Shown piece by piece: positions 1 through 10,092 of a stretch of 64,000 bases of DNA (the first letter of the stretch is position 1; the number at the start of each line of letters is the position of its first letter). Origin of the DNA: Neurospora intermedia (lineage: Eukaryota > Ascomycota > Sordariomycetes > Sordariales > Sordariaceae); contig BTPP01000006.1 in NCBI GenBank assembly GCA_037102815.1, positions 1,302,001 through 1,366,000 on the forward strand, read 5' to 3'. The notes beneath the pieces are model-generated. The model did not search any database, was not told where the DNA came from, and worked only from the letters and a program-made list of their open reading frames with translations. A program made the position numbers and the translations under genes.

Positions 1-1191
1 GATGTGCAACTCTCGAGACTGTGTCCACTCACTTGCACTCTGCAGGTTTCTTGTTGCTCCTACTTGTTTCACCGTCGGGTTCACTACAGGTAAGGATCTT
101 GTACAACCCATTATGAGCCCCTTTTCCATCAGTTCGCACTCTGAGCTTCAAATCCCATCCAAGCTGACTACAAAGTGAATGTATGTCTGTTACCGGCTCG
201 AACGACAAGTCCCCGAAAATCCCAAGGCCTTGCTGTTCGACTCACCTTGGTAGACTTGTGAGCGAGAAATCTTCATCCCCTATCAAGTTTTACTAACAAA
301 ATGAGAATAGACATGTTAGCGGTTGGGCACGCACAGTACATGATCACATTTGTTCCCATACAAGGGAAGACCTGATTATAAATGAAAAAAAAGAGAAGAA
401 AACTGGAGAATGATAGAGGACTCATACCTGAATCGACCGCACTACAGCAGCAGATTTGGAACGGGTCACAATCGTTACAGCTCCATGTCTTGGTATATCT
501 ACCCTCTGTACTGTTGAGGAAGGGGTACGATGGTTGTGCTGAAGGGTTCATCGCACGGCTTGGGACCCAACCAATGGCGGACAGAAGTCAAGATGGAAGG
601 TTGAGTGGTCAGTCTTGGGGCGTTGATGGGAGGGCAAAGAAGGAAAACATACAAGTCCCTTAGGTGATCGATTCCAGACGGCTTTCTGCAACTCCAGTCC
701 TCCTCGTCCTAATCCTTTCCATTCTTCACTTTGTCATACCCTCGAGTATGTCCCTGGCCGTCCGGCCTTCATCGGGAGAAGGGCACGGATTCTTGAAAAA
801 GTTTCGTCACCTCCTCGTCTGTTACGCGTTGTTCATGAGCAGGTGACATCGGGTAGTTTGAATCTAGTCAGCAAGTTTTGATTTCAAGAGGCGATATGGA
901 ACTATAGACGCGGAAATCGCAGTTGTGATTCTTCTCGGTGGTTTTCCTTTAGCAGAGGAACAGCTTGAAGGTATTTGATACTCGGGATTAACGATAAAGC
1001 ACCGGCAACGGATCAAGAACAAAACGACACATATGGAGCTTTAACCTCATGACAATGCCATTGTTGACATTAGGGGTAATCAAAAATGATAACAGGGGTG
1101 GGAGGTTATGATACGTTCGGATTCATGTAAAGGCTCGGCCCGAGTGACCAAGTCCCACTAGCCGAGAGCCCATGCCCTTTCTGGCGTTGTA

Positions 1192-1200
1192 ATGAGTCAT
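1192..1200. promoter_or_regulatory. Perfect CPC1/GCN4 binding site (ATGAGTCAT)
   Basis: The 9-bp palindrome ATGAGTCAT is the optimal site of GCN4/CPC1-type bZIP factors. It lies about 75 bp upstream of the TATA-like element and 200 bp upstream of the acetyltransferase start, a normal activator position. The motif is seen; control of this gene by CPC1 (encoded in the same window at 33.6 kb) is inferred. Confidence 0.6.
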
Positions 1201-1274
1201 TTGCATTGATACTACCTTGGCTTGTAGTAGTTAGTATACATGAGATAGCTATGGCTCCTTCCGCGAACGGTGAA

Positions 1275-1283
1275 TATATATAG
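1275..1283 (+). promoter_or_regulatory. TATA-like element of the GNAT gene
   Basis: TATATATAG sits 127 bp upstream of the ATG at 1402, in a plausible core-promoter position. No transcription start is visible from sequence alone. Confidence 0.4.
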
Positions 1284-1401
1284 AAGGCACGTCTTGTGCA
1301 TGGGAGTAGTCACTCAACTCCAGAAACACATTCAAACCCAACATTGACTATTATAGTGATTGAACCCGCTAGGCCAAACCACAATCCAAACATATCTCAA
1401 G

Positions 1402-2046
1402 ATGACTCCCAAGGACCACATACGCAGCTGGACCCGTGAGGTCGACAATACCATCTACACTTACTCAACCGACCCAAGCCTAGTTGACCTCGCCGCGCTC
1501 AACACCGCCCTGGCTTCCGACACCGTCTGGTGGGGGCGAGACCTACCAGAGGAGGCGTTAAAGCGGATGGTAGAGCACTCGTATAACTTTGCGCTATATG
1601 CCACAGAGAAGGGATGCAGTGAACAAGGTAAGGGCTTACAGGTTCAAGAACAGACAGATATACCAACACAAACACGGGACTCGCTCATGCTAACACAACC
1701 CTACCTTCAAAAAGACGGCTCCAGCCAGCAGCCGCCCCAAAAGCAACAAATGATCGGTTACGCCCGCCTAATAACCGACTACGTAACCTTTGGCTACCTA
1801 ACCGATGTCTATGTGCTGCCCGCGTATCAATGCAAAGGGCTCGGCGCTTGGATGATGGAGTGTCTAAATGAGGCGCTGGAGCAGTGGCCCGAGCTGAGGC
1901 GGGCCTTGCTGTTCACGGGCGACGCGTACGCCGCGAAGCTGTACGAGAGGACGCTGGGGATGAAGGATACGAAGGAGAGTGGGGGAAAGCTGATCATCAT
2001 GCAGAGGAGGGGGCCGGGGGCCGTAGCGAGGAAGATGGGGGATTAA
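1402..2046 (+). CDS. GNAT-family N-acetyltransferase
   Basis: The product (214 aa, single exon) is a GCN5-related acetyltransferase that should transfer the acetyl group of acetyl-CoA to an amine; the substrate is unknown. The acetyl-CoA-binding pyrophosphate loop is visible as Q-C-K-G-L-G at about residues 143-148, the Q/R-x-x-G-x-G/A signature, followed by a helix. The preceding strand (YLTDVYVLP) and the C-terminal YERTLGM element are typical of motifs A and B. A polar Gln-rich insertion of about 45 residues, unusual for small GNATs, lies between about residues 75 and 120. I start at the ATG at 1402; the frame is open a little further upstream but only with a TTG. A CPC1-type site and a TATA element precede it. 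No localisation signal is seen. Confidence 0.85.
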   Translation: MTPKDHIRSWTREVDNTIYTYSTDPSLVDLAALNTALASDTVWWGRDLPEEALKRMVEHSYNFALYATEKGCSEQGKGLQVQEQTDIPTQTRDSLMLTQPYLQKDGSSQQPPQKQQMIGYARLITDYVTFGYLTDVYVLPAYQCKGLGAWMMECLNEALEQWPELRRALLFTGDAYAAKLYERTLGMKDTKESGGKLIIMQRRGPGAVARKMGD

Positions 2047-2224
2047 GTCAGTGCGGGAAGGGAGACAGACACAAGAGGGATTTGGTTCAATGGTAGTATG
2101 TCATGAGACAAACGAGTCAGCTATGTTTTTTGAGTTTGGTATGTGCAGCAGGCAGGTAGGTCGGCAGATGTTAATTGGTTATTGGGAATCTTATCTTGAA
2201 CAGAAAATAACGGGAAAAGAAATT

Positions 2225-3455
2225 TCACGCCGTCGCTGTTGCTGTTCCCGTCTTCTTGTATGCCCCGCCGTTTTGCCTCCTCAACTCAATGGCACGCTTA
2301 TACGGCGGTGCCGTGGGCGGCTGGACCGGGTCGAGTGAGACGTGGTCATCTGGAAGCTTGTAGGACGCATCCGAATCGAAAGCGGACAAATCGCCACAGG
2401 CGACAAAGGGGGCTACCCATCGAATATCCTTCAGGGGCTCGTTGGTGAGGTCCTCCACCTCAACGTCGTAAATGCCATCATTATCTGCTGGCGTCTGGGT
2501 GGCACTCTTTGTTGTTGGTTCCTCCTTGGCTTGCTTCTCAGCCAACATCTCGGCAAGTTTGTTGCCGACGCCAAGAGGCTCTTCGAGGTTGGCTGTGAAA
2601 CCCTCGGGAGGCTGGAAGTTGATGCAGACGATGAAGGCCTCGACACTGCTGGCGCGCGAAGAGCGGGGCTTGGCAACGTAGACCTTTTCGAAGAAGACCT
2701 TCAGCTGGGCGTAGAGAAGGTCGACGTTGCGGCCCCGGAAGATCTTGGCGACGAACTTGCCGCCAGGCTTGAGGACGCAAAGGGCGAGGTTGAGGGCTGC
2801 GAAGAGGAGCTGCGACTGAACGTAGATATCGAGATCATGCAGACCTGTGACGTCGGGCGCACCATCGCTGATGACCAGATCCACTGGGTGTGACGCTTGC
2901 TGGTTCATGGTGCTGGGATCGAAATCGGGGTCCAACGCCTTGAGCAAAAGCGGGACAGTGGCGGGATGTGTGATGTCGGCTCGGAGGGTGATGATTCCTG
3001 GCAGAGGGCTGATGGGCTGCAAGTCGATCGACACAATCTTGACCTGTTCCCTGGGAGCCGGCGTGCTCTCCTGAGTCTCCTGCACCTTTTGAACCTCATC
3101 CTGAGCGTCTTGCTTCTCGGGAAAGACGTTGAGCATCTGTTGACGGAACTTGGCCTCACGGTCTTGCCAAGCACAACGGCCGAACTTCTCTCCCTTGATG
3201 AGAACCCTCGATAGAACCTGAGACCAAGAACCGGGGGCAGCGCAGAGATCGACCACACGAGTGACATTTTCAAACAAGTTGAACTCTGATGGGAACGCTC
3301 GGTATTAGCAGTGATACACTTCTTTACATGCTATGCAATAAACAGTTCTTACCTTCGTCTAGTTGAAGAAGCTTGAAGGCACTTCTGGCACGCCATCCTT
3401 GCTCCTTTGCAAGGCGATAGTAGGCATCACGCTTGTCTTTTGATGATTTTCCCAT
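2225..3455 (-). CDS. trm7: tRNA 2'-O-ribose methyltransferase, TRM7/FtsJ family
   Basis: This enzyme would use S-adenosylmethionine to methylate ribose 2'-OH groups in the anticodon loop (positions 32 and 34 in yeast Trm7). Two exons, 3455-3353 and 3285-2225, flank a 67-bp intron with a GTAAGA donor and CAG acceptor; the G/AG junction restores Glu35, giving 387 aa. The FtsJ catalytic tetrad is visible: Lys28 (SAFKLLQ), Asp175 (SDGAPD), Lys215 (GGKFVAK) and Glu250 (SSVEAF). The SAM motif DLCAAPGSW follows the intron. The [11 protein letters not shown] context and size fit TRM7 rather than the mitochondrial MRM2 or the much longer nucleolar SPB1. A charged insertion of about 40 residues separates the SAM motif from Asp175. 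It is divergent from the MAK5 helicase gene. Confidence 0.88.
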
Positions 3456-4066
3456 TTTGAATGCTTCACTCTCACTCACTTGGGTCAGATCAGTTATGAA
3501 GTGCGAGGGAGTGCCGAGAGTGAATGAGCTTGTGAAAGAGACTGGGCCCCACTTTTGCCCTGTGACGGGTCGCTGTCGCTGGGCGCCGAATTGGGTCCGT
3601 CTGCTGCAAATAGTCACCGCCAAAAAAGATTCTGCCGGCATAATTGTCGAGCACCTTGGCGGTCCTAGCACTCGCACACCACAGACGCGCATACTTGGAG
3701 GAGAGACTTTGGCAATGAATGAAAGCTTTGAGATATGATATGTCGTCTCATGTTTAGTTTCCTCCATCGAAATAAGGCTGATTGTCTCCGCGTCCTGTTC
3801 TATCGGCACCCTCTACAATGCAAGCTTGTTAGCCAGACCTGGAATAGGTAGGCGGTGTCATTTACAGCACATGGGCTAGCCTGTTCCAGCTAGAGGCTGC
3901 TGCAACCTAGCTGCATGGTGGAGCCAAAATTTCCATTTCACTTTTACAGCCATTTTCACTGAGCAGTGTTTAACACCCTTCAAATCAAAGTTCACCACTC
4001 AGTGCATCCAACAAGCACTGAAACCCGACACCCTTTTCCACCCGAACACGACGACATATTCACACC
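3456..4066. other. Divergent intergenic region between trm7 and mak5
   Basis: This 611-bp stretch separates two divergently transcribed RNA-metabolism genes and should hold both promoters. A short pyrimidine/A-rich leader precedes the mak5 ATG. The minus-strand frame continues open upstream of the trm7 ATG to about 3809, but the reading before the Met-Gly-Lys start does not resemble FtsJ proteins. Confidence 0.4.
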
Positions 4067-6530
4067 ATGGCCGTCGATAAGAAGCGCAAGAGCACAAAAG
4101 CCCCTGCCAGCGGGCCAAAGCGTCGCAAGACGCAACAGTCGTCCAAGCAGATCAAGCGACCTGTTTCCGTTGATGCGCTGGCATGGAAGACGGTCGACAT
4201 CCCCGAAATGTTCGATGACGCTGAGGGTTTCTTTGGTTTGGAGGAAATTACCGGTGTTGACATCGTAAAGGACGGCGATGTTGTCAAGTTCGTAAGTTTG
4301 GTCATGGATAATGACAGCGACAAGACATGAATGAACTCACATATGTCTTTAGATGGCTGCGGTCCCCAAGTCGGAGGCAGAGGTAGAAGATGATGGCGAA
4401 GAGTTTGGTGGTTTCGACGATGAAGAGACACCAAAACCTGCTGAGAATGCGGACCAGGAAGTCGAGACATCAGAATTCAAGGCCGAGGCTGCGGATACTC
4501 CAGCAAAGGAAAAGAAGGCCTCCAAGGACCAGAAGAAACCAAAGGAGCAGCAAAAGCAGCAAAAGCAACAGCCAAAGAAGGAGCAGCCAAACAAGGCAGC
4601 GAACAAGAAGAACGCCGAGGACAAGAAGAAGGCCCGCAAGAACGAGAAGACGACTGTCGAACCGAAGGACCCCGAACTAGAAACCGATCTTTTCACCAAA
4701 CTGGAGGAGCTTCCTGAGCCTGAAGAGGAGGAAATTGATATGTCCGAATGGGTACCACTCGATTTGTCGCCTCGAATGATCTCGTCTATTGCCAAACTCA
4801 AGTTCTCCAAGCCCACCGTAATTCAGTCCAAGGCTATTCCCGAGATCATGGCTGGTCACGACGTTATTGGAAAAGCATCCACCGGTTCGGGAAAGACGTT
4901 GGCATTCGGAATTCCCGTCATCGAAAGCTGGCTGAGCGCTGCTGAGACGAGGAAGCAGAACAAGGAAGAGAGGAAGGGCGCTACAGCGCTGATTTTGTCA
5001 CCCACCAGAGAACTTGCCCAGCAGATCAGAGACCATCTTCAAGCGCTCTGCAAGGGTCTTCCTACAGCACCTTATATTTGCTCGGTTCTTGGTGGCATGG
5101 CCGTACAGAAGCAAAAACGACAGCTTCAGGTCGCCGATATCGTCATTGCCACCCCGGGCAGAATGTGGGAGGTTATGAGCTCAGACAACTCTGTGCTCGC
5201 TTCTCTGAGGAACATCTCCTTCCTCGTGTTGGATGAGGCGGATAGACTTCTGAAGGACGGTCACTTCAAGGAGGCCGAGGAGATTTTCAAGGCTCTTGAC
5301 AGGCCACCGGTGGAAGAGAACAATGAAGATCAGAAGATGGGCGGCACTGATGAAGAGGGACAGGAAGAGGAAGAAGAGGAAAGCGAGGAGGAGGAGGAAG
5401 AAGAGCACGTCAACAAGAGGCAGACTCTTATTTTCTCAGCCACATTCAACAAGAACTTGCAGCAAAAGTTGGCCGGAAAATCCAAGTTCAAGGCGACGAG
5501 CACCCAGGACATGGAGTATCTTCTCCAGAAGCTGAACTTCCGCGAGACCCCCAAGTTTGTCGACGCCAATCCCGTCCACCAAATGGCCGAGAACCTCAAG
5601 GAGGGTCTCATTATGTGCGGCGACATGGAGAAGGATCTATACCTCTATGCCACTCTCATGCTCCAGCCCACACGGCGCGCGCTTGTATTCACCAACTCGG
5701 TCAACTCTGTCCGTCGCCTAACTCCCCTCCTCGAGAACCTCAATCTTCCAGCCTTCCCTCTCCACTCGGGCATGATCCAGCAAGCCCGTCTGCGCTCTAT
5801 CGACCGCTTCAAGGCCAACGAAGGCGCGAAGAAGAAGAACGGTTCTGCAGCTATCCTGGTCGCTACCGATGTTGCCGCCCGTGGTCTCGATATCCCCGAC
5901 GTCGACCTCGTCATCCACTACCACGTCCCGCGCGCCGCCGAGGACTATGTGCACCGCTCCGGTCGTACCGCCCGTGCCTCCAACTCGGGCACGAGCATCC
6001 TGCTCTGCGGACCCAAAGAAGCCGTGCCGACGCAGCGCCTCGTTGCCAAGGTGCACGCCCAAGCCGAGGTCAAGGCCGGCAACTCGGGCAACAACACCAA
6101 GAAGCTCGTTTCGAGCGGACTTCGCACCATCGACATCGACCGGCGCATCGTCGCCAAGTTGCGGGAGCGCGTCGACTTGGCCAAGAAGATTGCGGATGCG
6201 GTGCAGGCCAAGACCATGGGTGGAAAGGAGGACGACTGGATGAAGAAGGCGGCAGAGGATCTGGGCGTTGATTATGACTCGGAAGAGCTTGAGAAGGCGG
6301 GCAAGTGGGGCGGCAAGGGTAGCTCCAAGAAGCAGAAGCAGAAGGAGGCACAGCAGATGAGCAAGGGTGAGTTGGCGTCGTTGAGGGCTGCGCTGAGGGA
6401 TCTTTTGAGCAAGAGGATCAACACGGGCGTCAGCGAGAGGTACCTCACTGGATTGGATGTTAGTGAGCTGCTGAAGGGCGAGCAGGGGCTGTTTTTGGGC
6501 CAGGTGGACGGACTGGGCTTGGATGATTAG
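4067..6530 (+). CDS. mak5: ATP-dependent RNA helicase MAK5 (DEAD-box, 60S ribosome biogenesis)
   Basis: This is a nucleolar DEAD-box helicase of the MAK5/DDX24 group, needed in yeast for 60S subunit biogenesis. Exon 1 (4067-4291, 75 codons) and exon 2 (4353-6530) flank a 61-bp intron; the total is 800 aa, the usual size. In order: a basic Lys/Gln/Glu-rich tail (residues 1-190); Q motif and Walker A ASTGSGKT (about 250); PTRELAQQ; TPGR; DEAD (about 369); SAT (about 437); ATDVAARGLD; and HRSGRTAR (about 609). A long Glu-rich insertion between DEAD and SAT is characteristic of MAK5. The C-terminus is Lys-rich. The first exon carries bipartite-like basic clusters (KKRK, KRRK) suited to nuclear import. 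It is divergently paired with trm7. Confidence 0.95.
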
Positions 6531-7141
6531 ATGCGGATTCAAGGCTGTGGTATTGCATGTTTCTTTTCACGGTTAACCCTTTAATTCTGAGCGGTGATCT
6601 ACATATAGTTCCGGGTCTCTTCACTCTGAGTATGATGTCTTGCATTTTTCTTTGGTGTTTTGTTCATCGAGGAACTATGTGAAAGAACGGTTTACGTCTT
6701 GGGCTGTGCTGCCAAGTGAGACAGGGTCCATGGGTCCATCAAGGTCTCCATCTTCCCCATGGCCTAGATTCTCAGTTGCTGTGGAAAGTTGAGATTCGAT
6801 GCGACGTTCCCGGTTTCGGTTTCATCATCCGGAGAACATTCCGATCCGCCGCTATGATCTTCTCCACCCGGCCCGTCGAAGTACCCCACCCCGAGCAGCA
6901 GGGTGTGCGAACTTGTTGTCACTTGTCAGGCTTGTCTGTTGCTTGTGCAGCGAACGTGACGGCCAAGCATTGGGGCACTTTGTTGTCATTCCGTCTGCTT
7001 CCTGTCTGGGCGGGCCGTCGGTTTGGTGCTTCATTGGGCATCTGAGCAACGGGCAAGGGAAACGTCACTCTTTCCGCGCCGTACAGTCTGCTGCGTGGAT
7101 GGCCTCAAGGGGTTTCACAGAAGAGACGGGACTGACTGACG

Positions 7142-7174
<33 letters not shown>
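7142..7174. repeat. A33 homopolymer
   Basis: An uninterrupted run of 33 adenines. There is no open reading frame or terminal repeat next to it to suggest a retrotransposon tail, so a mononucleotide microsatellite is the simplest reading. Confidence 0.9.
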
Positions 7175-7178
<4 letters not shown>

Positions 7179-7785
7179 CGAAACTGACAACCCACTGTAT
7201 CCGGACTCTCATTTGTACAGTACACCTACTATACAACAGCAAGTGTACGAACTGAAGTGTACCTAGAACTAATCGCGCACCTCCAAAGGACGGGAATCTC
7301 CCGTGTCTCAGCGATTATCTCCCGTCACCACCCACCTTTCCCTTCAACGTTCGACATGTGGCGCCTTTGATTCGCCCTGTACACTGGAACCACTCGCCCA
7401 CCAGCAAACAGTTCATTCCCCCTCTTTGTTTCTCACGATTTCTCATGTCATCGCCTTTTGCATAACCTGACAGTGACAACAATAATACTCTGATCGTAAG
7501 ACCAGTGTCGTCATTTCCGGACCCTTTTATCCGACGGTTTCCGAGATAAGCCAATCGCAGTTCGCTACCATTGATTTTGGTCCATCGTCGCCCAATATCG
7601 GCTCAACACGACAACATATTCGGTGTTTTGCCAGCAACCGACACGCCTTCCGATCTATTTCAGGCAAGCATCCACGGTGGAAGAAGCGCAATATACACCT
7701 ACTTCAAAGCCTGGAACGACGGTCCGATTCTTGTTTCTCGAGCCGATTTCAAACACAAACACTGCGCCCTCCAATATTTCGAACC

Positions 7786-7813
7786 ACCGACCGACCGACC
7801 GACCGACCGACCG
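7786..7813. repeat. (ACCG)7 tetranucleotide microsatellite
   Basis: Seven tandem ACCG units lie 43 bp upstream of the ATG of the flavoprotein-ankyrin gene, so probably within its 5' leader, where length variation could alter the mRNA. Confidence 0.9.
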
Positions 7814-7855
7814 AACGAGCGAATACAATACGCCTAATACCGCCAGCTCGCCGCT

Positions 7856-9661
7856 ATGGCTGGCAACGGTTCTCTTTCTGGCCTAGCAAGCAGAGTCTCT
7901 GCTATCGAGCGGATTCCGTCTACACCATCGCTAAGCGAAATCCAGCGTCCTCGAAAACTTCGTCTCCTGATTGCCGCAAACGGCCCTCGAGATGTCGCCT
8001 TCGCGCAAGCCATCGCCGTCCGCCTGTCGAAAGAGCCGCAAATAACAACACGGGCGATAGTAGACGACATGACCCACCGGTTAGCGCAAGAGATTATGGT
8101 ATACAAGAACAGGAACTTGAGGGCAGATGGGCCCGATGGCCTTACGGGCAAGGAGATGGAAACATATCAGCAGCAAGCCGACGAACTGGTAGAATGGGCC
8201 GACCTTCTCGTCATTGCTCCCATCGATGCGGACCACCTGGCGAGGATGATGTGCGGTATGGCGGATACACTGTTGCTGGAGGTCTTGAGGGGCTGGGATG
8301 CCTCCAAGCGGATACTTCTTATACCTGGCATGACCACTCACATGTGGGAGAACCCAATGACTAAGAGGCAGATCAGCAAGCTTCATCGGAAATGGAGCTG
8401 GATCCGGGTTCTTCCCCCCATTCTGTGGCACTACGACGACAGCCCGAACCCGAAACGGATTGTAAAATGGGACGCATTCAACGAAGTACTGGCTATCATC
8501 AAGAACCAGGCCGACCTGCTCAAGATTGGTCACACTGTCGAAGTATCCGTTCAGCAAGGAACATCCGCCGCAACAGGGAACAAGGCCCGAAGTACACTAC
8601 CACCCGAACTATGGAGCATGATTTTCGAATACACCAACGACTGGGAGCTAGCCACTTCCATGGGCGTCTTCACCACCATCCCTATGCCCGAGAGCGAAGG
8701 CTGGCGACTGCAGCCCAAAGACCCCAACGACCCGCTCCAGGTGTTCATGCACGAGCTTGAATGGACGCTCCTGACAGCCAACACCAAAGCCATCTGCGAA
8801 AAACTCTCACAAGCGCCCGAATCCTTCCAAGACCTCTCGGCCTTGGCCGTCCACCTAATATTCAAGTTCGGCCTCACCGAAGTCCTCACCTACATCGAGT
8901 CCAACTTCCCGCACCTCTTCAAGTGTTTCGACGGCAAGACGATCCCTACCAAAGCCTCGGCCTACTACTACCGCACCGACATTCTCGAATGGTGGGCGCG
9001 CTCCCCTTCCTTCCTGGAAAAGCAGTACGACACGGAAGCGCTCAATCTGGCCTCCATGCGCGGCTCCATTCCCGTGCTGGAGTGGTGGCGCCGCTCCGGC
9101 CTTCCCTTGAAATACACCGAATCCGCCTTTGAGCTAGCCACCTCTCGCGGTCATCTGGACGTGCTACAGTGGTGGCGGGACGCCTCTCAGCGCGAACACC
9201 CGTCCCGAAACATTTCTCTAAAACCGGGCCGCTCCCTGCTGATGGCGGCGCAGTACGGCCACGTGGAGATCATGCGCTGGTGGATCGAGCAGTCCGGGGT
9301 GCCCTTGGAGCACCAGGAGCACGTGTGCAAGATTGCGAGTAGATGGGGCCAGGTCAAGATTCTGGACTTGTGGCGCGAGCTGAGGGGGGACGATAAGATG
9401 CAGTTTGATAATCAGATTCTTATAGAGCCGACCTTTCATGCGCATATACCGGTTCTGGAATGGTGGCGAAGGTATGCACATGGGGAGCTACCCGGGATGA
9501 ATGGGAGGAAGGGCAAGAGGGTGGAGTATAAGACGATGGATATCGAGGAGGCGCTGGAGGATTCGTTGGGTGATCAGACGAGGGTGAGGAGGTGGTGGGC
9601 GGAGAATGGGTTAAATTTGGGGCTGGGCACGAGTGAGTGGATGAAGGTTAGGTATTTGTGA
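7856..9661 (+). CDS. PPCDC/HAL3-like flavoprotein domain fused to ankyrin-like repeats (probable pseudoenzyme)
   Basis: This single-exon gene encodes 601 aa. Residues 33-235 resemble the flavoprotein fold of phosphopantothenoylcysteine decarboxylase/HAL3: ADLLVIAP (115-122), an H-L-A-R-M helix, and PGMTTHMWENP (157-167) in place of the FMN-site motif P-x-M-N-x-x-M-W. The motif Asn is Thr160. Aligned on the following Trp-Ala-Asp, the position of the catalytic His is Ala108, and no Cys-containing substrate clamp is seen near residue 190. Decarboxylase activity is therefore unlikely; flavin or protein binding may remain. Residues about 370-560 hold five or six degenerate ankyrin-like units with the recurrent element V-L-E-W-W-R-R-S-G. 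These two parts are not normally joined in PPCDC. The function is unknown; a signalling or scaffold role is speculation. Confidence 0.8.
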   Translation: MAGNGSLSGLASRVSAIERIPSTPSLSEIQRPRKLRLLIAANGPRDVAFAQAIAVRLSKEPQITTRAIVDDMTHRLAQEIMVYKNRNLRADGPDGLTGKEMETYQQQADELVEWADLLVIAPIDADHLARMMCGMADTLLLEVLRGWDASKRILLIPGMTTHMWENPMTKRQISKLHRKWSWIRVLPPILWHYDDSPNPKRIVKWDAFNEVLAIIKNQADLLKIGHTVEVSVQQGTSAATGNKARSTLPPELWSMIFEYTNDWELATSMGVFTTIPMPESEGWRLQPKDPNDPLQVFMHELEWTLLTANTKAICEKLSQAPESFQDLSALAVHLIFKFGLTEVLTYIESNFPHLFKCFDGKTIPTKASAYYYRTDILEWWARSPSFLEKQYDTEALNLASMRGSIPVLEWWRRSGLPLKYTESAFELATSRGHLDVLQWWRDASQREHPSRNISLKPGRSLLMAAQYGHVEIMRWWIEQSGVPLEHQEHVCKIASRWGQVKILDLWRELRGDDKMQFDNQILIEPTFHAHIPVLEWWRRYAHGELPGMNGRKGKRVEYKTMDIEEALEDSLGDQTRVRRWWAENGLNLGLGTSEWMKVRYL

Positions 9662-10004
9662 TGGGAGAGTGATGGGATGGAATGGGATAGGTAATGCAAG
9701 TTGGAAATGGGGGACAACATACAAACTCGGACGACCAAGGCGTCATGACATTAATGATTACGGCAAAACTGGGATTTCTATAGATGGTTTTTGAAAAGGG
9801 AATATCACGTGGGTGCAAGGGGAAGGAATAAACATATCTTGATGTCTGGAAGTTTGGGTGGAAATGCAGTGAAGGAATACCGTGACAGAAAAAAGGAGGC
9901 ATTGATTGTTTTGGATGCGTTGAACGTTGGGATTTCTAGTAAAATGAATGTTATAGGAACTGGACTCAGTGCTCCTTTCATCAAGGAGTGATTGATAGCC
10001 GCTT
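9662..10004. other. Intergenic, no gene seen
   Basis: This 343-bp stretch between the flavoprotein gene and the tRNA-Lys gene holds no frame with family resemblance. It must contain the 3' end of the flavoprotein gene; tRNA promoters are internal. Confidence 0.5.
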
Positions 10005-10092
10005 GCCCGGCTAGCTCAATCGGTAGAGCGTGAGACTCTTAAGGAGTTCCTCCGTAATCTCAAGGTTGTGGGTTCGACCCCCACGTCGGGCT
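10005..10092 (+). tRNA. tRNA-Lys (CTT) with a 15-nt intron
   Basis: A full cloverleaf can be drawn. The acceptor GCCCGGC pairs with GTCGGGC (one G-U); the D arm has GCTC/GAGC; the anticodon stem is TGAGA/TCTCA around loop C-T-CTT-A-A; the T arm is GTGGG-TTCGACC-CCCAC. After removing a 15-nt insertion (10042-10056, ambiguous by one A) placed one base 3' of the anticodon, the canonical nuclear intron position, the molecule is 73 nt. Discriminator base 73 is T. Six Ts 21 nt downstream can end Pol III transcription. Confidence 0.95.

Larger units (their letters stand above)
1..1401. other. Gene-free region upstream of the GNAT gene
   Basis: I see no supportable gene here. The longest ATG-started frame (382-663, 93 codons) opens with a lysine/arginine run and has no family resemblance. 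The right end holds the promoter of the acetyltransferase gene: a CPC1-type site at 1192-1200 and a TATA-like element at 1275-1283, followed by about 120 bp of A/C-rich leader typical of fungal 5' UTRs. Confidence 0.5.
6531..7855. other. Intergenic region between mak5 and the flavoprotein-ankyrin gene
   Basis: I see no gene. The stretch holds the mak5 3' end, a 33-A homopolymer (7142-7174) and, from about 7560, an A/C-rich segment with a CCGA tetranucleotide repeat that probably forms the leader of the downstream gene. Confidence 0.5.

Noticed and set aside
382-846. Two short consecutive plus-strand frames at the left edge
   Set aside because: Short, separated by a stop, no family features and no visible promoter or splice pattern joining them.
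7142-7174. A33 tract as a possible retroposon tail
   Set aside because: No target-site duplication or element body was visible next to it.
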